A stretch of 43,935 bases of DNA from Candidatus Gastranaerophilales bacterium (GTDB lineage Bacteria > Cyanobacteriota > Vampirovibrionia > Gastranaerophilales > Gastranaerophilaceae), in contig CANQAV010000015.1 of the NCBI GenBank assembly GCA_947589425.1, forward strand, positions 1 through 43,935. Reading direction: 5' to 3'. This document shows, piece after piece, positions 24,856 through 33,682 of this stretch. Position 1 is the first letter of the stretch; each line of letters starts with the position of its first letter. The notes under the pieces are model-generated. The model saw nothing but the letters and a program-made list of their open reading frames with translations, was not told the DNA's origin and made no database searches. The translations under genes were made by a program, and so were the position numbers.

Positions 24856-25893
24856 ATGGATATAACAAAAACAATTGAATGGCAAAAAGAAGATAACGGC
24901 GGTTTTTCAAGGATGATTGACCAGAGCGTTATTCCTTATGAATTTAAAAAAGTTGATATAAAAACTTCAAAAGACATGTACCATGCAATCAAAACAATGA
25001 TAGTAAGAGGCGCTCCGGCAATAGGTATAGCAGGGGCGCATGCAGTTGTGCTCGGAGCGATTGAAAACAGAAAAAGCCCCAATTTTTATGAAGACGTTAA
25101 AAAAACGGCGGATTATCTTATCTCTTGCCGTCCGACGGCGGTAAATTTAAGCTGGGCGATAAACAAACAAATTGATTTAATTAAAGAAAACAAAGAAAAA
25201 TCAAATGATGAAATAATTGAGCTTTTAGTTCAAAATGCCGTAAAAATGGAAAACGACGATATTGAAATCAATAAGAAAATAGGTGATTACGGCTCATCAA
25301 TAGTCCCTAAAGGAGCAGGCATTTTAACTCACTGTAATGCGGGAGCTCTTGCAACGGTAGGATACGGCACGGCATTAGGAGTTATCAGAAGCGCTTATCA
25401 AAAAGATAACACAATTAAAGTCTATGCGGATGAAACCCGTCCCCGACAGCAGGGTGCACGCCTTACGACTTTTGAATTAACAAAGGATAATATAGACACA
25501 ACCCTTATAACGGATGGCATGGGCGCATATTTTATGAAAAAAGGAATGATTAACGTTACAATAACCGGAGCGGACAGAATTGCCTTAAATGGCGACAGTG
25601 CAAATAAAATCGGCACATATATGATAGCTATTGCATCAAAATACCACAACATTCCTTTCTATATTGCCGCACCCAAGTCTACAATCGACCCCAATATTAA
25701 AACAGGGGACGAAATTAAAATTGAATATCGTGATACAAACGAGGTTTCAATCATAAACGATAAACCAATCTGTACCGATAAAGTGAAAATTCTAAACCCC
25801 GCTTTTGATGTAACTCCAAACGGGCTTATTGACGGAATTATTACCGAATACGGCATATTTAAACCTAAAGATTTATATAAACTTTTTGAATAA
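24856..25893 (+). CDS. mtnA: S-methyl-5-thioribose-1-phosphate isomerase
   Basis: MtnA converts methylthioribose-1-phosphate to the ribulose form in methionine salvage. It has 345 residues from the ATG at 24856; an in-frame GTG at 24835 would overlap the upstream gene and has no ribosome site. Motifs are VRGAPAIGIAGA, THCNAGALATVGYGTALG (with the catalytic Cys), DETRPRQQGARLTT and TGADRIALNGDSANKIGTY (with the catalytic Asp). These separate it from eIF2B-like relatives. Other salvage genes are not nearby. Confidence 0.95.
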   Translation: MDITKTIEWQKEDNGGFSRMIDQSVIPYEFKKVDIKTSKDMYHAIKTMIVRGAPAIGIAGAHAVVLGAIENRKSPNFYEDVKKTADYLISCRPTAVNLSWAINKQIDLIKENKEKSNDEIIELLVQNAVKMENDDIEINKKIGDYGSSIVPKGAGILTHCNAGALATVGYGTALGVIRSAYQKDNTIKVYADETRPRQQGARLTTFELTKDNIDTTLITDGMGAYFMKKGMINVTITGADRIALNGDSANKIGTYMIAIASKYHNIPFYIAAPKSTIDPNIKTGDEIKIEYRDTNEVSIINDKPICTDKVKILNPAFDVTPNGLIDGIITEYGIFKPKDLYKLFE

Positions 25894-25973
25894 AGTCAAC
25901 AAAATATACTAAAATCAATCATAAATGCTTTTAAAAAAATAATTAACATGGTATAAATAAATAGAAAACAAAA

Positions 25974-25991
25974 TAGGAGATTAGTAAAATT
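25974..25991 (+). promoter_or_regulatory. Ribosome site and AUU start of infC
   Basis: TAGGAGA at 25974-25980 is followed by ATT at 25989, reading ISKNDYKAQNELLNEKIRAREV, a complete IF3 N-terminus. An in-frame ATT six nt upstream is less well spaced. No standard start occurs until codon 43. Confidence 0.8.
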
Positions 25992-26522
25992 AGCAAAAAC
26001 GACTACAAAGCTCAAAATGAGCTGTTAAACGAAAAAATCAGAGCCAGAGAAGTTAGACTGATTGATGATGAAGGCAATAATCACGGTACCGTCCCAACCG
26101 CAAAAGCCCTGCAAATGGCAAAAGAAAGGGATTTGGATTTAGTTGTTGTTTCCCCTAACCAAGCGCCTCCGGTTGCAAAAATTCTCGACTGGGGCAAATA
26201 TAAATATGAAACGGAAAAAAGAGCAAAAGAAGCAAAGAAAAAACAGCACACCGTTGACATTAAAGAAGTTAAAATGCGCTATAAAATTGATGTGCACGAT
26301 TACGAGGTAAGACTTCGTGCAGCGAAAAAATTTCTTGCTTCGGGCAACAAAGTTAAAGTTGTTGTTATGTTAAGAGGAAGAGAAATGCAGCATTCTCACC
26401 TCGCAGTTGATTTAATTACAAAATTTCAAAACGAATTTGAAGAAAATACCGTTATAATTGAGAAAAAGCCTCAAATGGAAGGCAGAAACGTAATTATGAT
26501 ACTTGCTCCGCAGGGTAAATAA
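25989..26522 (+). CDS. infC: Translation initiation factor IF-3, AUU start
   Basis: IF3 binds the 30S subunit and rejects non-canonical starts. From ATT at 25989 it has 177 residues, the usual size. The N-domain has INEKIRAREVRLIDDEGNN-type sequence, followed by QMAKERDLDLVVVSPNQAPPVAKILDWGKYKYE and a C-domain containing KEVKMRYKIDVHDYEVRL. If the first ATG (26115) were used the N-domain would be lost. In E. coli the AUU start of infC mediates autoregulation, so the same control is likely. The common downstream genes rpmI and rplT are absent; its stop abuts the convergent permease gene. Confidence 0.95.
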   Translation: MSKNDYKAQNELLNEKIRAREVRLIDDEGNNHGTVPTAKALQMAKERDLDLVVVSPNQAPPVAKILDWGKYKYETEKRAKEAKKKQHTVDIKEVKMRYKIDVHDYEVRLRAAKKFLASGNKVKVVVMLRGREMQHSHLAVDLITKFQNEFEENTVIIEKKPQMEGRNVIMILAPQGK

Positions 26523-27656
26523 TCATTCGGTTTTATTGTTAAAAGACCACCTTGCCACAAAGAGCGTTAAGAAACCTATTAATATCAAAGGAATTAAATT
26601 TTGGACAACCGTTTGGATGTCCATATTTTTAAAATAAATCCCTTTGACTATGAGCATGTAATACCTGATTGGGTTCAGGAGGCTTATGTATCTAAAAAAT
26701 AAAGGCATATCTTCAACGGGAGATACAAAACCCGAGAGCAAAACAGCCGGCATCTGAAAAGCAAAAACCCCCAATATAGCCTGCTGCTGTGTATAAGCAA
26801 GAGAAGAAATAAACAAACCTATTCCGACAATAGAAAATAACGCAATAAAATTTGATAAAAGATATAAAATAATTGAGCCCGAAAAAGGAACTTTAAACAA
26901 AACCGCAATTATTAAAGTAATAACAATGCTTGATATAAAGGAAGATACAAGCGGGGGCACGGTTTTTGAAAAAAGTATTTCATCATTTGATAAAGGGCTT
27001 ACCATAAGCTGGTTAAATGTTCCGAGCTCCCGCTCTCTTGCAATGGATAGGGCAGATAAAAGCAAACTTAAAACCAAAGAAAGCATTACAATCATACTGA
27101 CCGTTAAAAACCACTTATATTCAATATTGGGATTAAACCAATTTCTTGTTATAAGATTTATCGAGCTTTCTTTGTATCCTGTTCTTTTTGATAACTCGTT
27201 TGAATATGAACTGATTATGTTTGATGCATAACCCGAAGTTAAGCTTGCGGAGTTTGTCTGTCTGCCGTCCGCTATAATCAAAATATCGCTTTGTTTATTT
27301 GAATTGATATTTTTTGCAAAATCATTTTGAATAATTATTCCAATCTGCGATTTTTTTAAATCTATGTCCTCTCTTAATTCCTTCGGGGTTTTCGGATAAT
27401 AAATTTTTCTAAACCATTTTGATGCATAAAACTTTGAAATCAATTCTCTTGAATAGAAGCTTTTTGAATAATCGAGCACTGATATATCAACATTTTTTAC
27501 CTCAAGAGTTATTGCATTTGCAAACACAAACAGCTGTAAAACAGGAGGGAAAATAATCAAGGCTCTGCTTTTCGGGTCTTTAAAAATTGCAAGAAATTCT
27601 TTTTTAATTAATGCCTTAATTCTTATCAATCTGTCGTTTTTAACTGCTTTTTGCAC
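26523..27656 (-). CDS. ABC-2 type permease, second of two
   Basis: This 377-residue inner-membrane permease of the ABC-2 (YhhJ-like) family has an N-terminal helix (about 27-49), a large extracytoplasmic domain (about 50-175) and five clustered helices after residue 178. ERELGTFNQLMVSPLS is the conserved coupling-helix segment. The GTG start at 27656 overlaps the upstream permease by 31 nt; a TTG closer to the upstream stop is possible. It is the last gene of the export operon, and probably forms a heterodimer with its neighbour. Confidence 0.87.
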   Translation of the reverse strand: MQKAVKNDRLIRIKALIKKEFLAIFKDPKSRALIIFPPVLQLFVFANAITLEVKNVDISVLDYSKSFYSRELISKFYASKWFRKIYYPKTPKELREDIDLKKSQIGIIIQNDFAKNINSNKQSDILIIADGRQTNSASLTSGYASNIISSYSNELSKRTGYKESSINLITRNWFNPNIEYKWFLTVSMIVMLSLVLSLLLSALSIARERELGTFNQLMVSPLSNDEILFSKTVPPLVSSFISSIVITLIIAVLFKVPFSGSIILYLLSNFIALFSIVGIGLFISSLAYTQQQAILGVFAFQMPAVLLSGFVSPVEDMPLFFRYISLLNPIRYYMLIVKGIYFKNMDIQTVVQNLIPLILIGFLTLFVARWSFNNKTE

Positions 27657-28765
27657 TTTTCAAGCCTCAAATCAATGTTATTGTATACAATGAAAAACAA
27701 ACCCAATCCCAAAAGAGATAAAAATATCGAATTAATAATTATTATTTTGGGAACGCTTCCTGCCATAAATTCGCTTTGTATAAAGGTTATAAAATATCTC
27801 GGAGGTAAAATTGAAGTTAAATATTGGAAAAATAAAGGCATGGAAGATATCGGATATATTAATCCCGAAAGCATAAGAGCCGGCAAAAGCCCGAAAGACA
27901 ATGCCATTTGAGAAGAAGAAAACTGTTCTTTATAAGATGAACTTATGGTTAAACCAACCCCCAAACAGCAAATTAAATAAAGCGCCGAAACAAAAAGCAA
28001 AATAAAGATGTTGCCCCGAAAAGGAATTTGAAAGACTTTTATGCACAAAAATATGTTAAATATAAAAGATGCCATACCCAAAATAAAATAGGGCACATAT
28101 TTCCCGACAACCAGATGCATCTTCGTAATGTTTGTGGAAAAAAGCGCTTCTATTGTTCCTCTTTCCCACTCCCTTGAAATAACAAGAGCGGTAAGAAGCA
28201 TCCCAATCATATTCATTGTAACGGCAAGAGAGCCGGGAAGAATAAAATGATGAGAATTTATGTCCTGATTATACCAGAAACGAATATCGGGATTTATTAA
28301 AGGAGGAGAAATTTCATAATTTAAATCACGGTTTTGGCTAAGCCACAAATTCAATATCGACAAGCAATAACTGCTTACAAAATTTGCTAAATTTGCTTCC
28401 GAGCCGTCTGTTATGACAAAAACGTCGGGAGTTGTATTTCTCATTAATTTTTTTGTAAAATCATTGGGAAAAATAATCGCTCCTTTAAGGTTTGAATTTC
28501 TTATTTCTTTATACATTTCTTCTTTTGAAGAATAAAACCTTGTTGTAATATAGTCGCTGTGGTGAAAACTGTTCATTAAAGTTTCAATTTTCGGATTTAT
28601 ATCGTCATTTTTTATGCCGAGAGTAATCCTTACCGTGTCGAGGTTAACCCCCCAGCGGTATAAAATCAATATCATTAAAGGAAGAACAAAAGCAATTAAA
28701 ATACTCGAAAAATCCCTTATAATCTGGTAAAATTCTTTTTTTATCAAAGCAATATATATCTTCAT
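27626..28765 (-). CDS. ABC-2 type permease, first of two
   Basis: This 379-residue permease has the same layout as the following gene: N-terminal helix (about 18-36), a periplasmic domain, and helices from about 178 on, with the ABC-2 coupling segment SREWERGTIEALFSTN. The start overlaps the double ATPase gene's stop by 4 nt. Its C-terminal tail is charged (LRLEKCKKQLKTTD). The two permeases differ in sequence, so the transporter is likely a heterodimer. Substrate is unknown; related systems are linked to drug or lipid-like export. Confidence 0.87.
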   Translation of the reverse strand: MKIYIALIKKEFYQIIRDFSSILIAFVLPLMILILYRWGVNLDTVRITLGIKNDDINPKIETLMNSFHHSDYITTRFYSSKEEMYKEIRNSNLKGAIIFPNDFTKKLMRNTTPDVFVITDGSEANLANFVSSYCLSILNLWLSQNRDLNYEISPPLINPDIRFWYNQDINSHHFILPGSLAVTMNMIGMLLTALVISREWERGTIEALFSTNITKMHLVVGKYVPYFILGMASFIFNIFLCIKVFQIPFRGNIFILLFVSALYLICCLGVGLTISSSYKEQFSSSQMALSFGLLPALMLSGLIYPISSMPLFFQYLTSILPPRYFITFIQSEFMAGSVPKIIIINSIFLSLLGLGLFFIVYNNIDLRLEKCKKQLKTTD

Positions 28766-30246
28766 TTTTCATTTGCCTTTTTAATTAAGCTGATGAAAGC
28801 ATCCTGCATTGTTTTCCGTCCCGATTTTCTTATCAGTTCATCGGGGCTGTCGAGCGCTATAATTTCGCCGTTATAAAAAAGGCTGATATTATCGCAAAAT
28901 CTTGCTTCATCCATAAAATGAGTCGTAATTAAAACGCTCACGCCGATTTTTGCCAATGCCCTTATATGACACCAGAACTCTTTTCTCTGAATTGCATCAA
29001 CTCCTGATGTCGGCTCATCCAAAAACAAAACGGGGGGCTCATGGATTATGGCGCATCCTAAAGAAAGCCTCTGCTTAAAACCCAGCGGAAGTTCGCCCGC
29101 ACTCATATCAAGATATTCTTTAAGGTCAAAAACTTCAATAATTTTATCTATTTTCTTTTTCTTATTTTTACCCCAAAGCCCGTACACGCCCGAAAAAAAA
29201 TCTAAATTATCATAGAGAGATAATCTTTGATAAAGAGAAAATTTCTGTGCCATATACCCAAGAAGGCTTCTTGCTTTTGTGGGATTTTTTTCGACATCTT
29301 CTCCCATAATATAGCCCTTTCCGCCCGTCGGCTTAATAAGAGCGCACATCATTTTAAAAGTAGTTGATTTTCCTGCGCCGTTAGGTCCTAAGAGTCCGAA
29401 AATTTCTCCTTTTTTAATACAAAAAGAATTATTTTTCACCGCCCAAAAATCTCCGTATTTTTTTGACAAATTTTGTGCAAGAACACGGCAGTCCTCTTCA
29501 TAATTTAAAATATGGTAATTTTGGGCGATTAGTGAAGGTTTTTCTTTGTATCCGCCCATTAAATCAATTACTTTTTTCTCAAATTCCTCATAATCCCTTC
29601 CCAGTTTTTTTGTATCCCCGTTAAAAATCACACTGCCTTTATCTAAAATAATGCTCAAATTAAAATTAAAAGCTTCATCAAGATATGAGCTTGACCAAAT
29701 AACGGTGGTATTGGTTTTGATTGATTTTTTAACAAGCTCCAGCAATTCAAGCCTTGAAAGAGGATCAACCCCGACTGAAGGCTCATCCAGAATTAAAAGC
29801 TCCGGCTCTCCCAAAAGAGCACAGGCAAGTCCCAATTTTTGCTTCATTCCGCCCGAAAGATTGCCTGCAAGTCTGTTTTTAAAGGGTTTTAGTGTAGTAA
29901 ATTCAAGAAGCTCATCAAAATCATCTTTTGCATTTTTTAATTTTGAATATAAATTAAGATTTTCAATTACCGTTAAATCTTCATACAGACCGAATTTTTG
30001 AGGCATGTAGCCATAGCGGGAAACAAGGCTTTGCTTATCATTTACGGGATTTAAATTAAGAGTTAAAATTTTGCCCTCATCCGGACACAAAAGCCCCGAT
30101 ATCAGCCTCAAAAGCGTAGTTTTACCCGAGCCGTCCGCACCCAAGAGCGCAACAATGAGCCCTTTTTGAAATTTTAAATTAATGTTTTTAAGAGCATACC
30201 TTCCCTCAAACTGTTTATACAAATTTGAAATTTCAACGCTGTTCAT
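28762..30246 (-). CDS. ABC transporter ATPase with two fused nucleotide-binding domains
   Basis: This 494-residue protein holds two ATPase domains. Domain 1 has Walker A GADGSGKTTLLR near 35, signature LSGGMKQKLGLA and Walker B LLILDEPSVGVDP. Domain 2 has Walker A GPNGAGKSTTFK near 284, a modified signature LPLGFKQRLSLGCA and Walker B VLFLDEPTSGVDA. The LPLG form of the second signature is seen in the RbbA/YhiH-type fused ATPases that pair with YhiI- and YhhJ-type partners. The C-terminal 4 nt overlap the permease start. It drives export by the complex encoded in this operon. Confidence 0.92.
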   Translation of the reverse strand: MNSVEISNLYKQFEGRYALKNINLKFQKGLIVALLGADGSGKTTLLRLISGLLCPDEGKILTLNLNPVNDKQSLVSRYGYMPQKFGLYEDLTVIENLNLYSKLKNAKDDFDELLEFTTLKPFKNRLAGNLSGGMKQKLGLACALLGEPELLILDEPSVGVDPLSRLELLELVKKSIKTNTTVIWSSSYLDEAFNFNLSIILDKGSVIFNGDTKKLGRDYEEFEKKVIDLMGGYKEKPSLIAQNYHILNYEEDCRVLAQNLSKKYGDFWAVKNNSFCIKKGEIFGLLGPNGAGKSTTFKMMCALIKPTGGKGYIMGEDVEKNPTKARSLLGYMAQKFSLYQRLSLYDNLDFFSGVYGLWGKNKKKKIDKIIEVFDLKEYLDMSAGELPLGFKQRLSLGCAIIHEPPVLFLDEPTSGVDAIQRKEFWCHIRALAKIGVSVLITTHFMDEARFCDNISLFYNGEIIALDSPDELIRKSGRKTMQDAFISLIKKANEK

Positions 30247-30248
30247 AT

Positions 30249-31094
30249 TTATTCCTCATCAAGTTTAATTTCAACGCTGACAGGCATACCCTGACGAAGA
30301 AATTCATCCGTTTCATTAATATAAACTCTTATTCGATAAACCAAATCAACCCTTAAATCTTCTGTTTGAACTGTTTTCGGGGTAAATTCGGCAACGGGTG
30401 AAATATAGCCGATAAAACCTTCATATCTCTTTTTTTCGCCTGTTTCAGGGTCTTTTGTATCGGTATAGATATAAGCTTTTTTGCCGTATTTGATATTACC
30501 CAAATCCTCTTCTTTGATATATGTTCTGACCCAAACAGGCTTATGAAGGCTCAGGACATAAACCGTCTGATTTGCGTTTACTCTTGCTCCTTTTTCCTGT
30601 ACACGTGTTGTTATAATACCGTCCTGCGGAGCATAAAGCTTTGTATAATCAAGCTGGTTTTTCTGAAATTCACGATTTGCAATGTTTTCAGAATACTTTG
30701 CCAGCGATAAATCTCTTTTATTCAACAAAGTGGTACATTCTTCTTTTGATAAAGTGCCGTCTCGACAGAGGGGGAAATTCCTTTGATATCTTGATAAATC
30801 TTCGTTTTTCTGTGCAAGAGAAGATTTTTCCTGAAAAAGCGCTTTTTTATAATTTGCACTGTAGTCCTTATCATCAAGCTGTGCAATCAATTGCCCTTCT
30901 TTAACATAGTCTCCTTCTTCCCCAAACACATCTTTTATAATTCCCGATACCTGAAAAGACAGGTCAACCTGTCTTATTTCAATATTTCCGAATAAGCGTA
31001 TTACATTTGTTTTTTTATTTGCAAAAACAAAATATAATACAATGGCTGAAATTAACAATATGAGAGAAGATATTAATATTGCTTTTTTGTTCAT
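30249..31094 (-). CDS. HlyD-family periplasmic adaptor (YhiI-like)
   Basis: The 281-residue adaptor links the inner-membrane ABC transporter to the outer-membrane channel. An N-terminal anchor lies at about 5-26. It is followed by a lipoyl half-motif (VSGIIKDVFGEEGDYVKEGQLIAQLD at about 49-74), a coiled-coil hairpin (about 80-150), the second lipoyl half (YTKLYAPQDGIITTRVQEKGARV) and a beta-barrel region. Its start overlaps the stop of the outer-membrane factor by 4 nt, and the ATPase starts 2 nt after its stop. Confidence 0.9.
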   Translation of the reverse strand: MNKKAILISSLILLISAIVLYFVFANKKTNVIRLFGNIEIRQVDLSFQVSGIIKDVFGEEGDYVKEGQLIAQLDDKDYSANYKKALFQEKSSLAQKNEDLSRYQRNFPLCRDGTLSKEECTTLLNKRDLSLAKYSENIANREFQKNQLDYTKLYAPQDGIITTRVQEKGARVNANQTVYVLSLHKPVWVRTYIKEEDLGNIKYGKKAYIYTDTKDPETGEKKRYEGFIGYISPVAEFTPKTVQTEDLRVDLVYRIRVYINETDEFLRQGMPVSVEIKLDEE

Positions 31095-32422
31095 AACTGC
31101 CCGCCGAGCGCTTTATACAACGTAAAATAATCAACAAGCCTTGAAGCTTTTGCAATTGCTCTTAACTGCTCTTTTTGATTGAGCGCCGTTTTGTCGTTAA
31201 GATAATCCATTGTTGAAATAGTCCCTCTTTTAAGCTTGTTATTTGAAGCTTTAAGATTTTTTGTTTCAAGATTTATTTGAACAATTGAATTTTTTTCGCT
31301 CAGCTTATCCTGTTTTATTAAATTAAGTGCGTTATTTATCTCTTTAAAGGCATTGAGATCGGCTTGTTTATATTCCTCAAAAAGCTCCATATAGCGGGCT
31401 TTTTTATATTTTAAATTTGCAATTTTTGCTCCGCCTTTAAATATATCCTGAGTTAAGCCCGCAATTAAATATGCAAATGATGACTCCCACGAAAAAAAGT
31501 TCCCCATGCCCGCAGTATCAAAAACAATTGCGCCGTTTAAATTAAAGCTCGGAAAAAAATCTTTTTTTGCGACTGTAATATCAATTTTTGCGCTTTTTAA
31601 TTTTTTTTCAATTTCAACTATATCAGGGCGCTCATATATCAAATCCGAGCTTACGGCTTCGGGAATTGTACCCTGATATTCAAAATCTTTTAATTTTCCT
31701 CTCTTTAATTCAAGAGCGCAATAGGGGCTTTCGCCGATTAAAACCGAAAAATTATAAAGAGTTGTTTTTAATTGTTTCAGAAGATTTTCGTAAATTATTT
31801 TTTCGGTTTCAATGTCTTTATTTGAATTGTTTAAACTTACAAGGTCGATTATGCCGTATTTAAATTTTCTTGTGTTAAAATCATAGTTTTTTGCTTTGTT
31901 TCCTATTATTTCACGCTGTTTTTGAAGAAGATAATCAAAAAGCAAAATGTTGACATAACCTGAAGCAACGTCGGTTAAAAGAGAAATATAGACCCCTTTT
32001 TTATTTTGAAGCATTGCTTCATACATTTTTTTGGAAGAGCGGGTTTTATCCCTGTTTTTCAGAAGGAAATCAGGCTCGTATGAGGCTTGAAAGGGCAAAA
32101 TATATGAATTTTGCTTTATAAAAAAATTATAATCCCGTCTTGGAAAGTGTGCTCCGAGATAATTGCTTGAAACGGAAAGGGAAGGTAATTCATAAGCTAA
32201 TTGCTGTCTTACATTTTGTCTGAATTGTTCCGTCCTGTAGTTTGCCTGTTTTAATTCGTGATTATTCTCAAGAGCCTCTAAGATATATTTTTCTAAATAT
32301 TCATCGTTAAACCTTGTAAAAAAATCGATATTTACGGTGTTTGCAAAAACATCGCTTAAAAGCACAATCCAAAACAAAAAAATTATTGAAACCGCTTTTT
32401 TCATATAAAAATTTTTTATCAT
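31091..32422 (-). CDS. TolC-like outer-membrane efflux protein
   Basis: This outer-membrane factor of 443 residues has a signal peptide (MKKAVSIIFLFWIVLLSDVFA; an alternative start at 32404) and no lipobox Cys, unlike many NodT-type lipoproteins. It has the tandem helical repeats of the OEP family and the diagnostic IYERPDIVEIEKKLKSAKID with VAKKDFFPSFNLNG. It is first in the operon, which runs factor, adaptor, ATPase, permease, permease, with overlaps or 2-nt gaps throughout: a complete tripartite exporter across both membranes. It confirms a Gram-negative-type envelope. Confidence 0.9.
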   Translation of the reverse strand: MIKNFYMKKAVSIIFLFWIVLLSDVFANTVNIDFFTRFNDEYLEKYILEALENNHELKQANYRTEQFRQNVRQQLAYELPSLSVSSNYLGAHFPRRDYNFFIKQNSYILPFQASYEPDFLLKNRDKTRSSKKMYEAMLQNKKGVYISLLTDVASGYVNILLFDYLLQKQREIIGNKAKNYDFNTRKFKYGIIDLVSLNNSNKDIETEKIIYENLLKQLKTTLYNFSVLIGESPYCALELKRGKLKDFEYQGTIPEAVSSDLIYERPDIVEIEKKLKSAKIDITVAKKDFFPSFNLNGAIVFDTAGMGNFFSWESSFAYLIAGLTQDIFKGGAKIANLKYKKARYMELFEEYKQADLNAFKEINNALNLIKQDKLSEKNSIVQINLETKNLKASNNKLKRGTISTMDYLNDKTALNQKEQLRAIAKASRLVDYFTLYKALGGQL

Positions 32423-32568
32423 TTTAAATTTTTTTTAAATTAGCATTGTGTCTTAAAACAGACGGATAATATAAAAATTTTTTAACATTCCGTTATAAAT
32501 AATTGTCGCCAAAAAATGTTTAATGTAGTCTATACCATGAGTATTAGATTAATTTTTTAAGGTAAAAA

Positions 32569-33669
32569 ATGTATAATAATGAATTTTTTGTTGTAGACAT
32601 GGCGTCTTGTACATCCACCGGCGAAATTATAAACAATTTATCTCTTGCCCTTGAAACTCTTAATCATTCGGGTAAAAAAATCGTTTTAAAACTGAATGAA
32701 AGCTATCTTAATCAATCGCAAATGCTCAGTATTCAATCTCTTATAACAAGCTACGGCTGTTCACTGGATACCGTTGAAACAACCAACGAAGATACCCAAA
32801 AAGTAGCCGAAAATATGAATATATTTGTCCAAAAGCCTATTGAAAAAAGAATTGAAGAAAAATATGAAAGCAATGATAACGATTTTGAAAAATTTTCCAT
32901 GGATGCAAACCGAAATATTACCGTGAAAGAAGTAAACGGACTGCATTTTGAAGCCGATTTGGATGCCATCCAAAAACAACAGGACAATATTGATATTTCA
33001 TCCGATTTAAAAAATGCCGGAATAAGCCCGAATGATGATTTTGAAGAAATTGAGCAAAAAGTAAGTGCTCAATATGCACAAAGTCAAGATTTGATTAATC
33101 AAAATGATGATATTGACAGAATTGAAAATCCTGAAATGTTTGAAAATCAGCAAAGCACCTCTGCAATAACGGCAGAAAACAAGGAATTTGATAATACCGA
33201 AAAAAACACAATCGGAGTATATAAAAAAGCATACAAAGAAGAAAATATTGAAGAAGAACACTTTGAAGATGTTGATTTTTATGAAACCGCAACAGATGAG
33301 CCTGTTGTATCCGATACAAAAAATACGACATATATCAATCAAACTCTTCGCTCGGGTCAAGTTCTGGAAGCCGAAGGAAATGTTGTTATAATTGGCGATT
33401 GCCACCCCGGAAGCGAAGTAAGAGCGGGAGGCGATATTACCGTTTGGGGAGTTCTTTCGGGAATTGCGCATGCGGGCTATAAAGGCAATATTGATGCAAA
33501 AGTAAGGGCTCTTAAATTAAATGCAATACAACTTAGAATAGGAAACTGCTATTCAAGAAGACCCGACGGAACAAACATTCCCTATATAATACGCTCATCC
33601 GTGTTTACTCCCGAAGAAGCAAGAGTTGTGGATGACGAAATAATATTGTTTAAAATTAATCAAAACTAA
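32569..33669 (+). CDS. minC: Septum-site inhibitor MinC with long acidic linker
   Basis: MinC blocks FtsZ assembly away from midcell. The 366-residue protein is longer than the usual 220-260. An N-terminal domain (about 1-85) has LALETLNHSGKKIVLKL. A roughly 180-residue acidic, low-complexity linker rich in Asp, Glu and Asn follows. The C-terminal beta-helix domain (about 258-366) has LRSGQVLEAEGNVVIIGDCHPGSEVRAGGDITVWG and LRIGNCY, the MinD-binding and dimer domain. AAGGTAAAAA precedes the ATG. minD starts 13 nt after it. Confidence 0.92.
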   Translation: MYNNEFFVVDMASCTSTGEIINNLSLALETLNHSGKKIVLKLNESYLNQSQMLSIQSLITSYGCSLDTVETTNEDTQKVAENMNIFVQKPIEKRIEEKYESNDNDFEKFSMDANRNITVKEVNGLHFEADLDAIQKQQDNIDISSDLKNAGISPNDDFEEIEQKVSAQYAQSQDLINQNDDIDRIENPEMFENQQSTSAITAENKEFDNTEKNTIGVYKKAYKEENIEEEHFEDVDFYETATDEPVVSDTKNTTYINQTLRSGQVLEAEGNVVIIGDCHPGSEVRAGGDITVWGVLSGIAHAGYKGNIDAKVRALKLNAIQLRIGNCYSRRPDGTNIPYIIRSSVFTPEEARVVDDEIILFKINQN

Positions 33670-33682
33670 AGGAGCAAAATAA

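Noticed and set aside
26115-26522. ATG at 26115 as the start of infC
   Set aside because: It would remove the IF3 N-terminal domain; the frame extends with clear IF3 sequence to ATT at 25989.
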